A stretch of 64,000 nt of DNA from Seriola aureovittata. Its lineage: Eukaryota > Chordata > Actinopteri > Carangiformes > Carangidae. The stretch lies in contig NC_079384.1 of NCBI RefSeq assembly GCF_021018895.1, positions 17,639,140 to 17,703,139 on the forward strand, in the 5' to 3' direction. The position numbers and the translations under genes were made by a program. Each line of letters begins with the position of its first letter. The first letter of the stretch is position 1. This document shows positions 38,501-45,780 of the stretch, piece by piece. The notes beneath the pieces were generated by a model that worked only from the letters and a program-made list of their open reading frames with translations, was not told the origin of the DNA and did not search any database.

Positions 38501-40852
38501 CTAAAACACGATGATTTTCTGTTGACTGTTGCTGGAGTTAATACTAATTAATTTGCCTCATCAGCACAAGCAGGTTCTAATGATGTTTTCGTCTAATTTT
38601 CCCTTCTTGTCGACTGCTCTTATTGTCTCACTTACAGCGGTATGAGGCGAGTGTGATTCTGTGTGTGAGAGGGACTTTTAGGGTAAGCAGGAGTTCCTGT
38701 GCTCAAGCCTCACCTCTCCACCCCCACCCCCCCACCCTCCACCTCAAGTCCAATCCCCTTGTCATCTCGGCCAAACACGGAGCCGGCTCACACTGGGGTG
38801 AGGCTGCCAGCAAAGGCAGATCTTGGATCAGGCTAAGATCTGATTCAGTTTGCCTCTATGGCAGCTTCACCTTAGAGCCGCTCCTGATGTTACCTGTACA
38901 TGACTTCTCATTATGTACCAACACACAGCTGCTGTGTTCAGTCCACCTTTAACTCGTTTGTGGCCTTTGCATGGTGGCTGAGACTGATGCATGGCTTAAA
39001 GTCCAGTCTAAATAGACCAGGATGGACGCCTTTTTTACTCTGAATCCCACCCATAATGCCCTTCTCCAGCTGCCCCCCCCCCCCCCCCCCAGCTTTGACA
39101 GTCACTGCCCCCCCCTCACACTCCCGCTCCACTCCACAATGTTGTACCTCACTGCCCACCGCTGTTCTTCAGTCAGCACACACTTCCTGTCTGTGCCACT
39201 TGTCTATCACTCTGTGGATTGTCATCATTCACACAAAGATGCTCCAGTTCTTTGTATCACACTGAGGTCAATTTATTCATTTATACACAAGTATAACTAA
39301 CTACATTGATCTTGGTTTGGTTTTGGGTTGTGACAGTGTTTATTGAATTTGTTTTTAATGCTCATTGATCATGTCTGAATCAGGTGTAGAGTATTAGGTA
39401 TGTACGATATTGATACTTTCGATAATTTACTCACCAGCATTCATGTAGTTTCTACCAGTGCAGTTTATCTATTACTGCAGCTGTGATGCGTGGCACAGAT
39501 GTAGCTGTCTAAAAAAACTGCTTCCCTCCTTTGATTATGCACATAAAGGTTTGTTTACTCGTTTTCATTACTAATGAACTTAGCTGCATCATTTTTTTTG
39601 TGGCTGCAAGTCTGAAAAATAAGCTTCATCATGTCTCAGTGCTGTCGTCAGTTTTGTCTTGAGTTAGGATTGAAACAAATGTTTGACAAAAAATCTGCAT
39701 TATAAACAGAGGGTATAGAGTTTGAAAGATATTACAGGTGCATTGTGGGAGTTGTAGGTTCCAGTGTTTTTTAAGCTTGACTCGTGTTAGGGACAAAATC
39801 AGGATATTTTACAATTGATTTTGACCATTCTCTTTCAAATCTGCTATCAATATTATGTGAGCAATACTAAATCACCTGTAAAGTCAATTTATTACTAAAT
39901 GCAAAACTGTGTCAGTATAGGAATCTGCAATTACTTCAAATTAAATTACTTCAATTAAATGTAGACACATGGTTTATTTTTGCATATATCTTGGTGGGAG
40001 TATTGCAAACAGCTAAGTTTCAGAATATTGTTAGCAATTATCAAATTCAAAAAGAAATCTATCCCACATATAAATTTGAAATGAACCAAATACTTTTCCA
40101 CATACGCTGTATGGCTAAAACTGTATGTTGAAAACTTGTCCACATACGTTTATATACATTTAGTCTAGAGCTGGATCTTCATGCTTTGGTCTAAATTCCA
40201 GTTAAGGTAAATCTTAATGCTGCAGCGTACAACAGTTTGAGAAAAGCCAACCTCAGTTTCAACATGGCAATGCCTGCAAGTCAAAACTGGTTTTGCAGTT
40301 TGGTGTGGAAGAACTTGACTGGTCTAACACCTTTGAGATGAACTGGAACACTGACTGTGAACCAGACTTAATCACCCAGCATCAGTGTTGGACCTCACTA
40401 ATGCTCTTGTGGCTGAATGGGAGCAAATCCCTGCAGCAGGTTCAACATCTGGTGGAAAGGCTGAAATATAAAAAGCTTGTTTATCGTGCACCCCTGTCAT
40501 GCATTTTTTTTATTTATTCATACTGTAAACTTGACTTCTGATGGCCCACATGCTGTGTGTAACATCATCCGGCATCAATGAGCCCACATCTGGAATGATC
40601 TGTTTCACCCTACATGTTTTTTTTTTTTTTACCCACATTAGAAGTTCTTTTATTTCCCTCTCTGCTCACTCTCTCTGTTTCTCTGCTCTGCCAGATTCTC
40701 TCTGCAACCTGGACATCCCCGTCATTAACATGGAACTGGACGGTCTTTTTGACTTGCCCCACATCTCCCCCTTCAGGAACTCAGTGGCGCTGCTCGAGTT
40801 GACCAACAACAGAGCAGAGTCGGAGGAAGAGTCTGAGAGCACAGTGCTATGA
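11069..40852 (+). CDS. arhgap44: arhgap44 (RICH2-like BAR and RhoGAP protein), exons 2-23, 5' end missing
   Basis: Rho GTPase-activating protein. By family knowledge it binds curved membrane through an N-terminal BAR domain and stimulates GTP hydrolysis on Rac1/Cdc42, for example in dendritic spines. The 22 exons join in phase to give about 970 residues (about 990 counting a human-sized exon 1), against about 818 in human; the excess is two extra tail exons. BAR spans roughly residues 15-245 and RhoGAP about 255-445. The arginine finger lies in GLFRIAPSASK (about residue 291), and the typical NKMTPGNIAIVLGPNLLW motif follows. The tail is Pro/Ser-rich with SH3-type motifs, ending in ESESTVL, a class I PDZ ligand. 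The sequence fits ARHGAP44 better than ARHGAP17 (EYSADPHAIAG, KLAPIPPK, SEEESEST). The a or b paralogue was not resolved. Confidence 0.95.
11641..11711. repeat. (TTTC)n/(GT)n microsatellite forming the exon 3 polypyrimidine tract
   Basis: About 13 TTTC units followed by a short GT run end directly at the tttag acceptor of arhgap44 exon 3. The pyrimidine tract used for splicing is therefore itself a length-variable microsatellite. Confidence 0.9.
11712..11816 (+). CDS. arhgap44: arhgap44 exon 3 (BAR), alternative end at 11,831
   Basis: Encodes VEKRLELVKQVSHSTHKK and then LTACLQGQQGVDVDKKS. The donor at 11,817 (tct|gtcagg) gives a junction equivalent to human. A second in-phase donor at 11,832 (tcg|gtgaga) would add five residues, VRSPS. 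Both leave phase 0. Confidence 0.9.
11832..12863. other. arhgap44 intron 3
   Basis: AT-rich intron with many short poly-A/T stretches. Around 12,190-12,330 is text resembling a dispersed fish repeat (ending near a tttcgactctgaagaagatg motif). No further exon was seen. Confidence 0.6.
12864..12940 (+). CDS. arhgap44: arhgap44 exon 4 (BAR)
   Basis: 77 nt. Acceptor ttctgtgcag, donor agg|gtgagc. Reads KKLPLTTLAQCMVDGAAVLG and on to DESLL, leaving phase 2. A (CA)n run starts 8 bp after the donor. Confidence 0.95.
12948..13002. repeat. (CA)n microsatellite abutting the exon 4 donor
   Basis: A perfect CA run of about 55 bp starting immediately downstream of the exon 4 splice donor. Confidence 0.96.
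13003..13584. other. arhgap44 intron 4, nothing else seen
   Basis: After the CA run, ordinary AT-rich intron DNA. The acceptor for exon 5 is preceded by tctgctcctgtcgactgttgaag, a modest pyrimidine tract. Confidence 0.6.
13585..13696 (+). CDS. arhgap44: arhgap44 exon 5 (BAR)
   Basis: 112 nt. Begins with the base completing Gly, then KMLKLCGETQDRLAQELILF and ELTTERDVIEPLYDLAE. Donor gag|gtatgg, leaving phase 0. Confidence 0.94.
14098..14174 (+). CDS. arhgap44: arhgap44 exon 6 (BAR)
   Basis: 77 nt. Acceptor cctctcag, donor acg|gtgagt. Reads VEIPNIQKQRKHLAKLVLDM then DSARTR, leaving phase 2. Confidence 0.95.
14175..16137. other. arhgap44 intron 6 with LINE remnant
   Basis: Contains the L2-like 3' remnant at about 14,740-15,115, a short dispersed-repeat piece near 15,240-15,265 (ccaatagttgttgagatatt, a phrase also met near 46,325) and otherwise unremarkable DNA. 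Open frames at 15,375-15,780 on both strands have no family signature or splice support. Confidence 0.6.
14740..15115 (+). mobile_element. L2-like LINE, 3' end remnant
   Basis: The frame from 14,750 reads HVPRVHTDLGRSTFGFVAPS, then TWNSLQSTLKMNSLVPLGHF. This is the kind of C-terminus found at the end of L2-clade LINE ORF2 proteins (the AAPSTWNSLQ..L pattern). It is followed near 15,068 by tgtaaatgagggctttaccc and an AAATAAA-bearing tail, typical of fish L2 3' ends. Only the last fragment is present, so it is a dead 5'-truncated copy. Family assignment is from memory. Confidence 0.7.
16138..16255 (+). CDS. arhgap44: arhgap44 exon 7 (BAR)
   Basis: 118 nt. Acceptor gttctcag, donor cga|gtcagt (weak). 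Reads R-YYQSTKSSGLSSNLQPTGAK, then ADHLKEEMEEAANRMEICR, leaving phase 0. The frame continues to match the human order SSGLSS..QP.GAKAD. Confidence 0.94.
16256..17675. other. arhgap44 intron 7, no further feature seen
   Basis: About 1.4 kb of AT-rich intron with no recognisable exon, mobile-element protein or long simple repeat. Confidence 0.6.
17676..17744 (+). CDS. arhgap44: arhgap44 exon 8 (BAR)
   Basis: 69 nt, exactly 23 codons: DQLSADMYSFVAKEIDYASY then FQT. Acceptor cccaccag, donor aca|gtaagt. Phase 0 on both sides. Confidence 0.95.
17835..17916 (+). CDS. arhgap44: arhgap44 exon 9 (BAR end)
   Basis: 82 nt. Acceptor ctgactag after a (CT) tract, donor cagg|gtgagt. Reads LIEVQAEYHRKSLELLQSVL then PQIKAHQ, leaving phase 1. 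A (CA)n run starts 14 bp after the donor. Confidence 0.95.
17931..17978. repeat. (CA)n microsatellite near the exon 9 donor
   Basis: A CA run of about 47 bp just inside intron 9. Confidence 0.95.
17979..18790. other. arhgap44 intron 9 remainder, nothing else seen
   Basis: Ordinary intron sequence. Minus-strand open frames near 18,470-18,750 show no family pattern and are judged to be chance. Confidence 0.6.
18791..18918 (+). CDS. arhgap44: arhgap44 exon 10 (BAR-GAP linker, start of RhoGAP)
   Basis: 128 nt. Acceptor tttcgacag, donor gag|gtcaga. Reads ETWVEKPCYGKPLEEHLALS, then GRDIAFPIEACVTMLLECGM and QEE. PLEEHL and PIEACV..L are typical RhoGAP N-terminal elements. Leaves phase 0. Confidence 0.95.
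20140..20400. repeat. Dispersed repeat (ACTTTACTTGAGTA family), copy 1
   Basis: Contains cactcaagtactttacttga followed by ctgctttatacttatactgg. The same vocabulary recurs near 32,690-32,770 and 51,180-51,600, so it is at least a three-copy family within this window. I recall similar text as a common fish repeat; the family name is not assigned. Confidence 0.55.
20487..20529. repeat. (GT)n microsatellite upstream of exon 11
   Basis: A GT run of about 43 bp ending 38 bp before the exon 11 acceptor. Confidence 0.96.
20568..20679 (+). CDS. arhgap44: arhgap44 exon 11 (RhoGAP, arginine finger)
   Basis: 112 nt. Reads GLFRIAPSASKLKKLKASLD, then CGVLDVQEYSADPHAIA. The Arg of GLFR is the expected catalytic arginine finger inserted into the GTPase site. 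Donor gcag|gtgagc, leaving phase 1. Confidence 0.96.
20680..24513. other. arhgap44 intron 11 (3.8 kb)
   Basis: Contains a short (GACT)n run (about 22,549-22,570), poly-T stretches near 21,860-21,990, a G-rich patch near 23,070-23,112, and a repeat fragment at 23,585-23,720. No additional exon could be supported; the reading frames near 23,515-23,900 are without family signal. Confidence 0.6.
23585..23720 (+). repeat. Dispersed element fragment beginning cactttattaggaacacctg
   Basis: The string cactttattaggaacacctg, then tgcaatcagcaaatcatgtg, agatgcataaaatcctgcag and gttcacatcaatc follow the order of a widespread fish interspersed repeat that I recognise from memory. The reverse end signature (gtacctaataaactgg) occurs separately near 32,786-32,802. 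Confidence 0.6.
24514..24595 (+). CDS. arhgap44: arhgap44 exon 12 (RhoGAP)
   Basis: 82 nt. Acceptor tctctccag, donor caa|gtatgt. Reads GALKSYLRELPEPLMSFELY then NDWIQAS. The LKSYLRELPEPL block is a hallmark of RhoGAP domains. Leaves phase 2. Confidence 0.96.
24726..24806 (+). CDS. arhgap44: arhgap44 exon 13 (RhoGAP)
   Basis: 81 nt. Acceptor ccccccacag, donor caa|gtgagt. Reads N-IQDQDKRLQALLNACEKLP then PANNNNF. Phase 2 in and out. Confidence 0.95.
24807..26826. other. arhgap44 intron 13
   Basis: Holds a copy of the 'ctcctgaggaaaatatctg' repeat family (about 25,260-25,520) and otherwise plain intron DNA. Confidence 0.6.
25260..25520 (+). repeat. Dispersed repeat family ('tttagctgctaaatgctc'), copy 1
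   Basis: Contains ggtctccaccagctcctgag, aaatatctgcctctttagct and gctaaatgctcgactatg. Matching text occurs near 42,505-42,660 on the same strand and, reversed, near 57,360-57,560, so it is an interspersed family. Class not assigned. Confidence 0.6.
26827..26940 (+). CDS. arhgap44: arhgap44 exon 14 (RhoGAP)
   Basis: 114 nt. Acceptor ttcaacag, donor agg|gtacgt. Reads K-YLIKFLSKLTEYQDVNKMTP, then GNIAIVLGPNLLWTHNE. NKMTPGNIAIVLGPNLL is the conserved RhoGAP motif that packs against the GTPase. Phase 2 in and out. Confidence 0.96.
26941..28122. other. arhgap44 intron 14
   Basis: Contains a dispersed repeat at about 27,005-27,330. Reading frames around 27,390-27,850 on both strands lack any family pattern. 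Confidence 0.6.
27005..27330. repeat. Dispersed repeat (ggcaaggcaa..tttatttatacagcac)
   Basis: Begins aggcaaggcaatgcaagttt, atttatacagcaccattcaa, then gcaattcaaagtgctttaca and A-rich sequence. I recognise this phrase order as a very common fish repeat; class not assigned. Confidence 0.55.
28123..28214 (+). CDS. arhgap44: arhgap44 exon 15 (end of RhoGAP)
   Basis: 92 nt. Acceptor cgctgcag, donor ggag|gtgagg. Reads G-NITEMMTTVSLQIVGIIEPI then IQHADWFFPG. Leaves phase 1. Confidence 0.96.
28330..28510 (+). CDS. arhgap44: arhgap44 exon 16 (post-GAP linker)
   Basis: 181 nt. Acceptor tttcttag, donor cgg|gtatga. Reads E-IEFNVTGNYGSPVHTNHNAN, YSSMPSPDMDQIDRKQSDQS and RRPLSVATDNMMLEFYKKD. RRPLSVATDNMMLEFYKKDG matches the human ARHGAP44 linker. 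Leaves phase 2. Confidence 0.96.
30955..31210. repeat. Dispersed repeat (cctccacagaggagg .. gaccttctagtt)
   Basis: Contains cctccacagaggaggttacg, then tttgtcagcaggattatgca, aagtaatgaactgatttgca and ccgaacttggtggtgggaca. I recognise this order from a repeat frequent in fish genomes. It closes with ggtggaggtctgcactctct, partly complementary to its start, so it may be a short DNA element. Confidence 0.55.
31355..31710. repeat. Dispersed repeat ('gctaagctaagctaa' family), near-complete copy
   Basis: Starts taaaggaatagtgtggtatt ttgggac, passes gcttgttagcttagcttatc and actggaaacagg, and later shows catgctaagctaagctaact then atatgaaagtggtataaatc. The two halves are roughly inverted relative to each other, giving a foldback layout. 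A second, partial copy lies at about 33,125-33,300. Confidence 0.6.
32284..32301 (+). CDS. arhgap44: arhgap44 18-nt microexon (exon 17)
   Basis: A microexon of 18 nt. Acceptor aacaatgcag, donor aaag|gtacag. With flanking phase-2 bases it supplies IRKIQ and one base pair of a Ser codon, so the joined protein reads YKKDG-IRKIQ-SMGVRVMD. My memory of human ARHGAP44 is KKDGLRKIQSMGVRVMD, an exact length match. It is far too short for ORF scanning, and skipping it keeps frame. Confidence 0.85.
32690..32815. repeat. ACTTGAGTA-family copy plus adjoining element end
   Basis: The text aagtaactaagtacttaaat and ttgtattttacttgagtatt resembles 20,140 and 51,180. Directly after it, aggtgtacctaataaactgg looks like the complementary end of the element seen at 23,585. 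Confidence 0.5.
33125..33300. repeat. Partial second copy of the 'gctaagctaagctaa' family
   Basis: Contains ttatgctaagctaagctaat, gcttgctgtagctttgcatt and cgtatcaatcttctcatctc, parallel in order to the right half of the copy at 31,355-31,710. Confidence 0.55.
33745..33936 (+). CDS. arhgap44: arhgap44 exon 18 (tail)
   Basis: 192 nt. Acceptor cactgcag, donor cag|gtaagg. Reads MGVRVMDTSWVSRRGSSSTR, KASSTPPSVHPPIPPTDALI and PEQPGEFSASPSPTPPPTSS then DRA. It corresponds to the human tail SMGVRVMDTNW.ARRGSS. Phase 2 in and out. Confidence 0.93.
34427..34483 (+). CDS. arhgap44: arhgap44 candidate 57-nt exon (exon 19)
   Basis: 57 nt. Acceptor tttttgccattag after a good pyrimidine tract, donor gag|gtgact. 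Reads S-PSIMSSITVHCRKALQWM-R in the frame of the neighbours; phase 2 in and out, so it can be skipped. I do not recall an equivalent in the human reference protein. Conservation is not known, so it could be a chance splice-bounded frame. Confidence 0.5.
34731..35255 (+). CDS. arhgap44: arhgap44 525-nt Pro/Ser-rich cassette exon (exon 20)
   Basis: 525 nt, phase 2 in and out; acceptor tatcattgcag, donor tag|gtaaat. About 175 codons stay open in the frame set by both neighbours. It begins SDDASSNWSDSCYAYPSPEE, then a PPPPYP motif (a possible WW-domain ligand), a run of nine serines, and PPPRRSGYSPPPLP (possible SH3 ligand), ending ACACSRERGAKLT. Base composition is C-rich, unlike the introns around it. 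It is absent from the human reference tail as I remember it (818 aa). It is best read as an alternatively included exon. Shadow frames on both strands through it are not genes. Confidence 0.75.
35256..36208. other. arhgap44 intron 20
   Basis: Plain intron; it contains a palindromic RFX-like motif at 35,562-35,574 (listed separately). Confidence 0.6.
35562..35574. promoter_or_regulatory. Intronic RFX X-box-like palindrome
   Basis: gttgccaggcaac is an inverted pair of GTTGCC half-sites with a 1-bp spacer, within the spacing allowed for RFX-type sites. It lies inside arhgap44 intron 20, with no start site evident nearby. Binding is inferred only. Confidence 0.3.
36209..36324 (+). CDS. arhgap44: arhgap44 exon 21 (tail)
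   Basis: 116 nt. Acceptor tttctcctcag, donor agag|gtaata. Reads S-TLKNKELSPVIGQKGIQGTM, then TSCGQSQHSEHSPHTLRR. KELSP and SPHTLR align with the human tail. Leaves phase 1. Confidence 0.93.
36325..37632. other. arhgap44 intron 21, nothing notable seen
   Basis: About 1.3 kb of AT-rich intron. No exon, long simple repeat or recognisable mobile element. Confidence 0.6.
37633..38016 (+). CDS. arhgap44: arhgap44 exon 22 (proline-rich SH3-binding tail)
   Basis: 384 nt. Acceptor gtctccacag, donor acag|gtaatg. Reads A-KKLAPIPPKGPYCQTGAMSD, QSTGQPSPVSLSPTPPSTPS, PYGFSYPQGYATIGSPGQIQ and further to DGLSPGESMST. RPTPKPPRQRPSLPPPQPP is a dense SH3-ligand cluster conserved with human. Phase 1 in and out. 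Confidence 0.96.
38017..40694. other. arhgap44 intron 22 (2.7 kb)
   Basis: Contains poly-C runs (about 38,715-38,735 and 39,073-39,090), a Tc1-like transposon fossil (about 40,085-40,480) and a poly-T tract just before exon 23. Frames at 38,620-39,300 lack family signal. Confidence 0.6.
40085..40480 (+). mobile_element. Decayed Tc1/mariner-like transposon fragment
   Basis: The stretch 40,300-40,460 reads, in broken form, EELDWSNTFEMNWNTDCEPD and ITQHQCW, and is recognisable as a decayed Tc1-like transposase C-terminus (the LDW..PIEHLWDELE-type region around the last catalytic acidic residue). The DNA phrase gtgtggaagaacttgactgg is diagnostic in my memory of fish copies. A terminus-like sequence (aaatacttttccacatacgc) is near 40,088. 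Substitutions and a deletion make it inactive, and most of the element is missing. Confidence 0.65.
40695..40852 (+). CDS. arhgap44: arhgap44 exon 23 (C-terminus and stop)
   Basis: 158 nt including TGA at 40,850-40,852. Acceptor ctgccag. Reads D-SLCNLDIPVINMELDGLFDL, PHISPFRNSVALLELTNNRA and ESEEESESTVL. The acidic stretch and STVL end match human SEEESESTAL and form a class I PDZ-binding motif. Confidence 0.95.
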
Positions 40853-41474
40853 TGCCACTGAGTCCCCCCTACACCCCCACCCCTGCAGGCTGATTAAATG
40901 AAACACAATGCTACTGCTGCACCGTGTCGCTCCAACCCCCCACCCCCCCACGCTCAACTCATTGACCTCTCACCTCTCCAGCTGGATCTCATTGTCTCAC
41001 CTCACCTGTGCTTGATCCAGAGGGGCCGACTTGTAAAAAGAAGCTCTTCTTCACAGTAAAACAACAAAAAAACAAGGTGAACACAGCTAAAAGAATCACA
41101 CGAGTTGTTGTGACAATGTGGTCAGGGGATTGTTGACATTTTATATTGGCTGGAAATATGTCGTTTTCATTAATTTAATTTTTTATGTTTGTTTTTGCCT
41201 TATTTTTATTCACTTGCAATATTGCCTTTAACTACACACACGAGACTGGCTGCTGGGAGGAATGAGTGCTCTTTGCTGCTGCTTCTCATGAGTGACTTTT
41301 AGAAGGAAGAACAACACAACACTGTTCATCTGTCCTGCCAACACCCAGGCTTTCTTCTTCTTCTTTCTTTCTCCTCGGTTCCTCAGGGGTGTCAGTTGAA
41401 ATGCCTCGCTCTGGCATGTGGTGGCAACAAACCCCCGAATTTCTGTCCCACCTGAGCGTTCACTGTGAGTGTGA

Positions 41475-41476
<2 letters not shown>

Positions 41477-41570
<94 letters not shown>
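41477..41570. repeat. (GT)n microsatellite in arhgap44 3' UTR or just downstream
   Basis: A perfect GT run of about 94 bp, 625 bp after the arhgap44 stop codon. Confidence 0.97.
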
Positions 41571-41573
<3 letters not shown>

Positions 41574-42504
41574 TGTCTGATGTGTTTGGTAATTGTACTA
41601 TTATGATGTTGCACTGTTGGTGTCGTGGAGCATAAACAGGAATGCATGTTTTAGATATTTAGGAAAACAACGACCAGGTTGCAAAGAGCTTCAACGCAGT
41701 CACCAAGTCACACTTTTCTCTATATTTACATGGCATTCAATCAGGATATCAATCACTGAATATTTATTGTTTATACTGTACATTTTCAGAATATATGATA
41801 TGATTAACATTATAAATCAGATCAAATCATATTTTGTATCCACAGGAGAGCTATAAAGACACCACTTCAGATAGAGTATAGTTGATGCCGTCAGGGAGCT
41901 GTTAAATATAAGAAGTACATATTGTAGGTTATGGAAGGTCCAGTGAGATGAAAAATGAAAAACTCCATGTGATTACTCATAGTTATTTTTGGCAGCAAGC
42001 GAAGTTACATGGGATTCTTCATTTTTCTCTGTAAAGTAAGGATTAATGTCAGTTTCAAGAAAGAGAAACTGAATCCACTGGAAGACAAGAATGTACAGGT
42101 TTGGTACTGAGGAGCCTGGAGTGTGCCACAGGAACATTTACTTAAATTAAATTAATAATTATATTAAGTCCAACCCAACATTTGAAAATCAGACTATTTT
42201 GAATTGTGGATTAGACTCTGCTTCCTTGCACGTTGCTGCCACCAACTGTGCGACAGCGGATAGCAGGTAAAAGCACTGCTCCATAGCTTTACTAGCAGTC
42301 AAAAACTACACAGGGTACCTTTAATGTTTATGTGCCAGACTGCTCACATGACAATTAGAGAATCATTCTTAAATTAAATGTTCGCAAAATGAAAATTACA
42401 GATGTTAAAGAAATGGAATATGATAGAAAGACACAAGTGAATGACCAAATGGAATAATTGAAGAGCCTTTTTAAAAATAGTTTGGCGGTTCAATTTTAAA
42501 ATGT

Positions 42505-42670
42505 TTTCCAACAACTCCTGAGGGAAATATCTGGTTCTTTAGCTGCTAAATGCTCTGCTATATTCATTTATGAGCCAAAAATGACACTTGAGAGTGAACC
42601 AAAACAGTAAAGTTGTGGGTCAACCAATCAAACCAATGAGCTGAAAGATGCTAAACACTAATGAAAATAT
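42505..42670 (+). repeat. Dispersed repeat family ('tttagctgctaaatgctc'), copy 2
   Basis: acaactcctgagggaaatat, ctggttctttagctgctaaa and gagctgaaagatgctaaac match the order in the copy at 25,260-25,520. Confidence 0.6.
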
Positions 42671-43607
42671 ATACATAACTGGTTTCAGTTTTATACAATA
42701 TATGTAAATTACACTGGAAAATTAACAGCTTTTTAAAATTTATCAAATAATTGAATGATTATAATAAAACATTTTTTAAAAAAAAGCATTAAATTTCTCC
42801 GGTGGCACACTTCAGCCTCCGTATGGGAGAATCATCCCTGGTGAGGCGTTGTCAGAGGATACAGGCACAAGATTGTGTCCTTGTGCCCTGAGGTATTAAA
42901 ACATCCCATCATATCATAGCAAAGAACTGAAAACTGTCTTGACACACTCCCAGAAAAAAAGGTGCTATTTTTTGTTAAAAAGAAAACCCTGCAGCCCCAG
43001 TGGTTAAAATAAGCACACTTTTTTTCTGATAGTGCAGTTTCACTTTCAGCCATGCACTTCCTCATTGCAGTTTATAGGAAACCTGTCTGATGATGCTGAT
43101 ATTTTTGGTCTATATTAGTGAACTAGAGGCAAGTGCAAAGAAATGTGTATATGTGTTTATTTTGATGAGAGTATTTATACAGATATATTTCTGAATACTT
43201 TTTACTAGGTCTGAGGAGTTGTGATTGTTTCCACTACACATGAATCTCATCAGAGGATTTAAAAAAAAAAAAGAAGCATAGAAACACGGGACCAGAATTT
43301 TCCCTGCTGTTGCATTAAAACCTTTTCAGGAATCAGAAGTTCGGTTTAAGGGAAATAAAACTGAAGTAACAAGGTTTTACATACGACAGCAGCAGTTTGT
43401 TATTTGCCTTGCGGTGGGTTTTGTTGTGACCTATCCAGATTTGTAAGATTTTCCTTTTGTCCTGAGAACATCCACGACACATGGCCTCAAAGTCACTGTG
43501 CTGCTCTACCATCCCCTTTCTTTTAAAGTGCGATATGATTCACAGGACTTTTGTAAATACTCAAACCTCTGTACATATATGTCGTGTATATACTGACAGG
43601 GGAGAAA

Positions 43608-43618
43608 TTTAAATATAT

Positions 43619-43649
<31 letters not shown>

Positions 43650-43672
43650 GACAGATAGATAGATAGATATAT
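43608..43672. repeat. TATA/GATA simple repeat
   Basis: An AT-alternating segment passes into four GATA units (agatagatagatagatat). Confidence 0.9.
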
Positions 43673-45780
43673 ACAAATACTGTATTAAAAAATATAAATG
43701 ACGATGAACATTATAACATTATACTGTACAGATAATATTATAATGTCGCTGGTTCTAGCACAATAATGCCACACTGACACAAAATAACATCGAGTAGATT
43801 TCGCACAGTAAAAATTAAAAATGGTACAGTAGATCTCTCGGCACTGACGTAGGCTCAAGGTTAAATCTAGTTTGTAGGTTTTCTAAATAAACAGCTGATA
43901 GTGCTCGTTTTCAGATTCTTGACTAAGAGTTAATTAAAAGAGATAGCAGACAGCAGATAATGAATCTCCTCAGTTCCTTCATTAGATTTAAGATGTGATT
44001 TTAGAATGAGAACATAAAGAAAATGCTTTACACAAGTAGTTCAAAAAGAAAAAAATGACATTTTCTACAATTTAGGGCTGCGATTAATGATTATTTTCAT
44101 AATTGATTAATGATGGTTGATTAATCAATTAATAATTTGGTCTATAAAATGTCAGAATATAGCGAAAAATGTTTCATAAAGCTTAAAGTGCTGTATCTAA
44201 TAGCTTGTTTACGCCAACTAACACTTGATAATCTATAGATACACAGTTTACTATCACATAAGAGAAGCGAAATCCTCACAATATTAAAGCTGAAACAAGA
44301 TTTTTTGGGGCATTTTTGTTTGAAAAATTACTTTAATGATTAAACTGATGATCAAAATACTAACAAATTATTTTTCATCCATTCAGACTCAGCTCTACTA
44401 CAGTTCACTGCAGTTACTGGATTTAATCAGCTGAGTTTAAATCAGTCCAGCATAAAATGCTCTCACCAGTATTTCTACTTTGAATATTTAAAGAAAAACT
44501 AAACACTGACCACAAAACCGTTTTTTTAGAAAGTTATTGTTGCGTTTAGGCTGTGCCGAGGTGAGTGGTCTGTCCTGTCTTTGTCTGGATTTCTGTGTAA
44601 CAATGTGCCGCTCTTCGTTTTGTACTAAAGGGTAATCCGATCAAGGCTTGTACATAGAGTATTCATCCAAAACAACTTTATTAACAATAGCCCTGTCGAG
44701 CAGAGAGAGTGGTGGAGACACAGCTTCCAGTGTTACAGCTTTTTGCGAGCATGCCCTTTGAGCACTAAAATACGAAGGCCTTGTTTTTGAAAATGAATAG
44801 GTGGAATGTACCGGTGAAGTTCACTTCGTAGGTCGTGATACAGGCGGATCGTGTGTGTGTCGTGGACTTAGTTACAGTAAAAGAGGGTGAAGGGGTATTT
44901 GATAAAAAAAAAAAAAAGTGTGTAAGTCCTAATTTTCGGGGCAGGGGGTGTTTGATTCGACATTGTCCTGTGTGAAACTCAGCAGCATGCTTTTTAACCA
45001 TGCCTATGAAATATGTCTCATCTTTGGTCCTATCTAAACGTGCTTGTATTTATTTTTTATAAGTGAATAGATCAACCTTTACAAGAGAAGAAGTCAGTGC
45101 TCCCCTTGACCTTTTTTAGTCAAACTTCCCATTGATTCTGCCGACAATGTGTTCGAATCATTCATGATTACTGTTTGTTTTCACCTTGTTTCTTCTGTGT
45201 TACATTAATACAGTATGCTCCACCTGTTTTATCAATAGGAGAAAAAAAAGCACATAAGACTCAAAACAGAGAATCAAAAATCTTCATGATATGATGGAAG
45301 AGAGGACATGTGTGCTCTGAGGATTTACACTGAAATCATATAACAAGCAAGAGAAGAAAAAAACGTGCTGCATATAGGTTTGTTTTTACCCATACAGTTT
45401 GTAGATTACACTGTGGTGCATGCAGCCATTGCAAGTACATCTCCAATCATCTTTTCTTTTTTTCTTTTTTTTTGCTTAAGTTTAAGTTCCAAGTAACGGG
45501 GGCCAAAATAAAAAGGGAACACATACGTGATCAAGGAATTTTTTCAGACTTAAAAGTTCTTTGTGTCAAACTGTAGTGATGCTGTGGACTCTTTAAAGTT
45601 TGGAGTGAAGAGGAAATGCCTTTTCTTGGACATGCTATCTCCCGGTCACCAAGTGGAACACAGTGTAAGATAAAAGAAAAAAAAAAAGAAGATAATCCTC
45701 ATCCGAATGTTGAAACTATTAAAAATGTTTTTATATTACTTGGACTGTCTGTGCTTTTGTTATGAATTATAAATGTTGAG

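Larger units (their letters stand above)
40853..45780 (+). other. arhgap44 3' UTR (extent uncertain) and downstream DNA
   Basis: No coding exon was seen. AATAAA occurs at 43,886-43,891, and a similar A-rich hexamer lies near 45,505; either could end the transcript, so the UTR limit is open. The region contains the long (GT)n at 41,477-41,570, a TATA/GATA simple repeat near 43,610-43,672 and a repeat copy at 42,505-42,670. Confidence 0.45.

Noticed and set aside
38623..39300. Several frames in arhgap44 intron 22, including possible extra tail exons
   Set aside because: Poly-C-driven; splice phases do not fit the phase 1 junction between exons 22 and 23, and the direct junction restores the expected STD sequence.
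41228..41647. Minus-strand frame of 139 codons with long His/Thr repeats
   Set aside because: Generated by the (GT)n microsatellite in the arhgap44 3' region.
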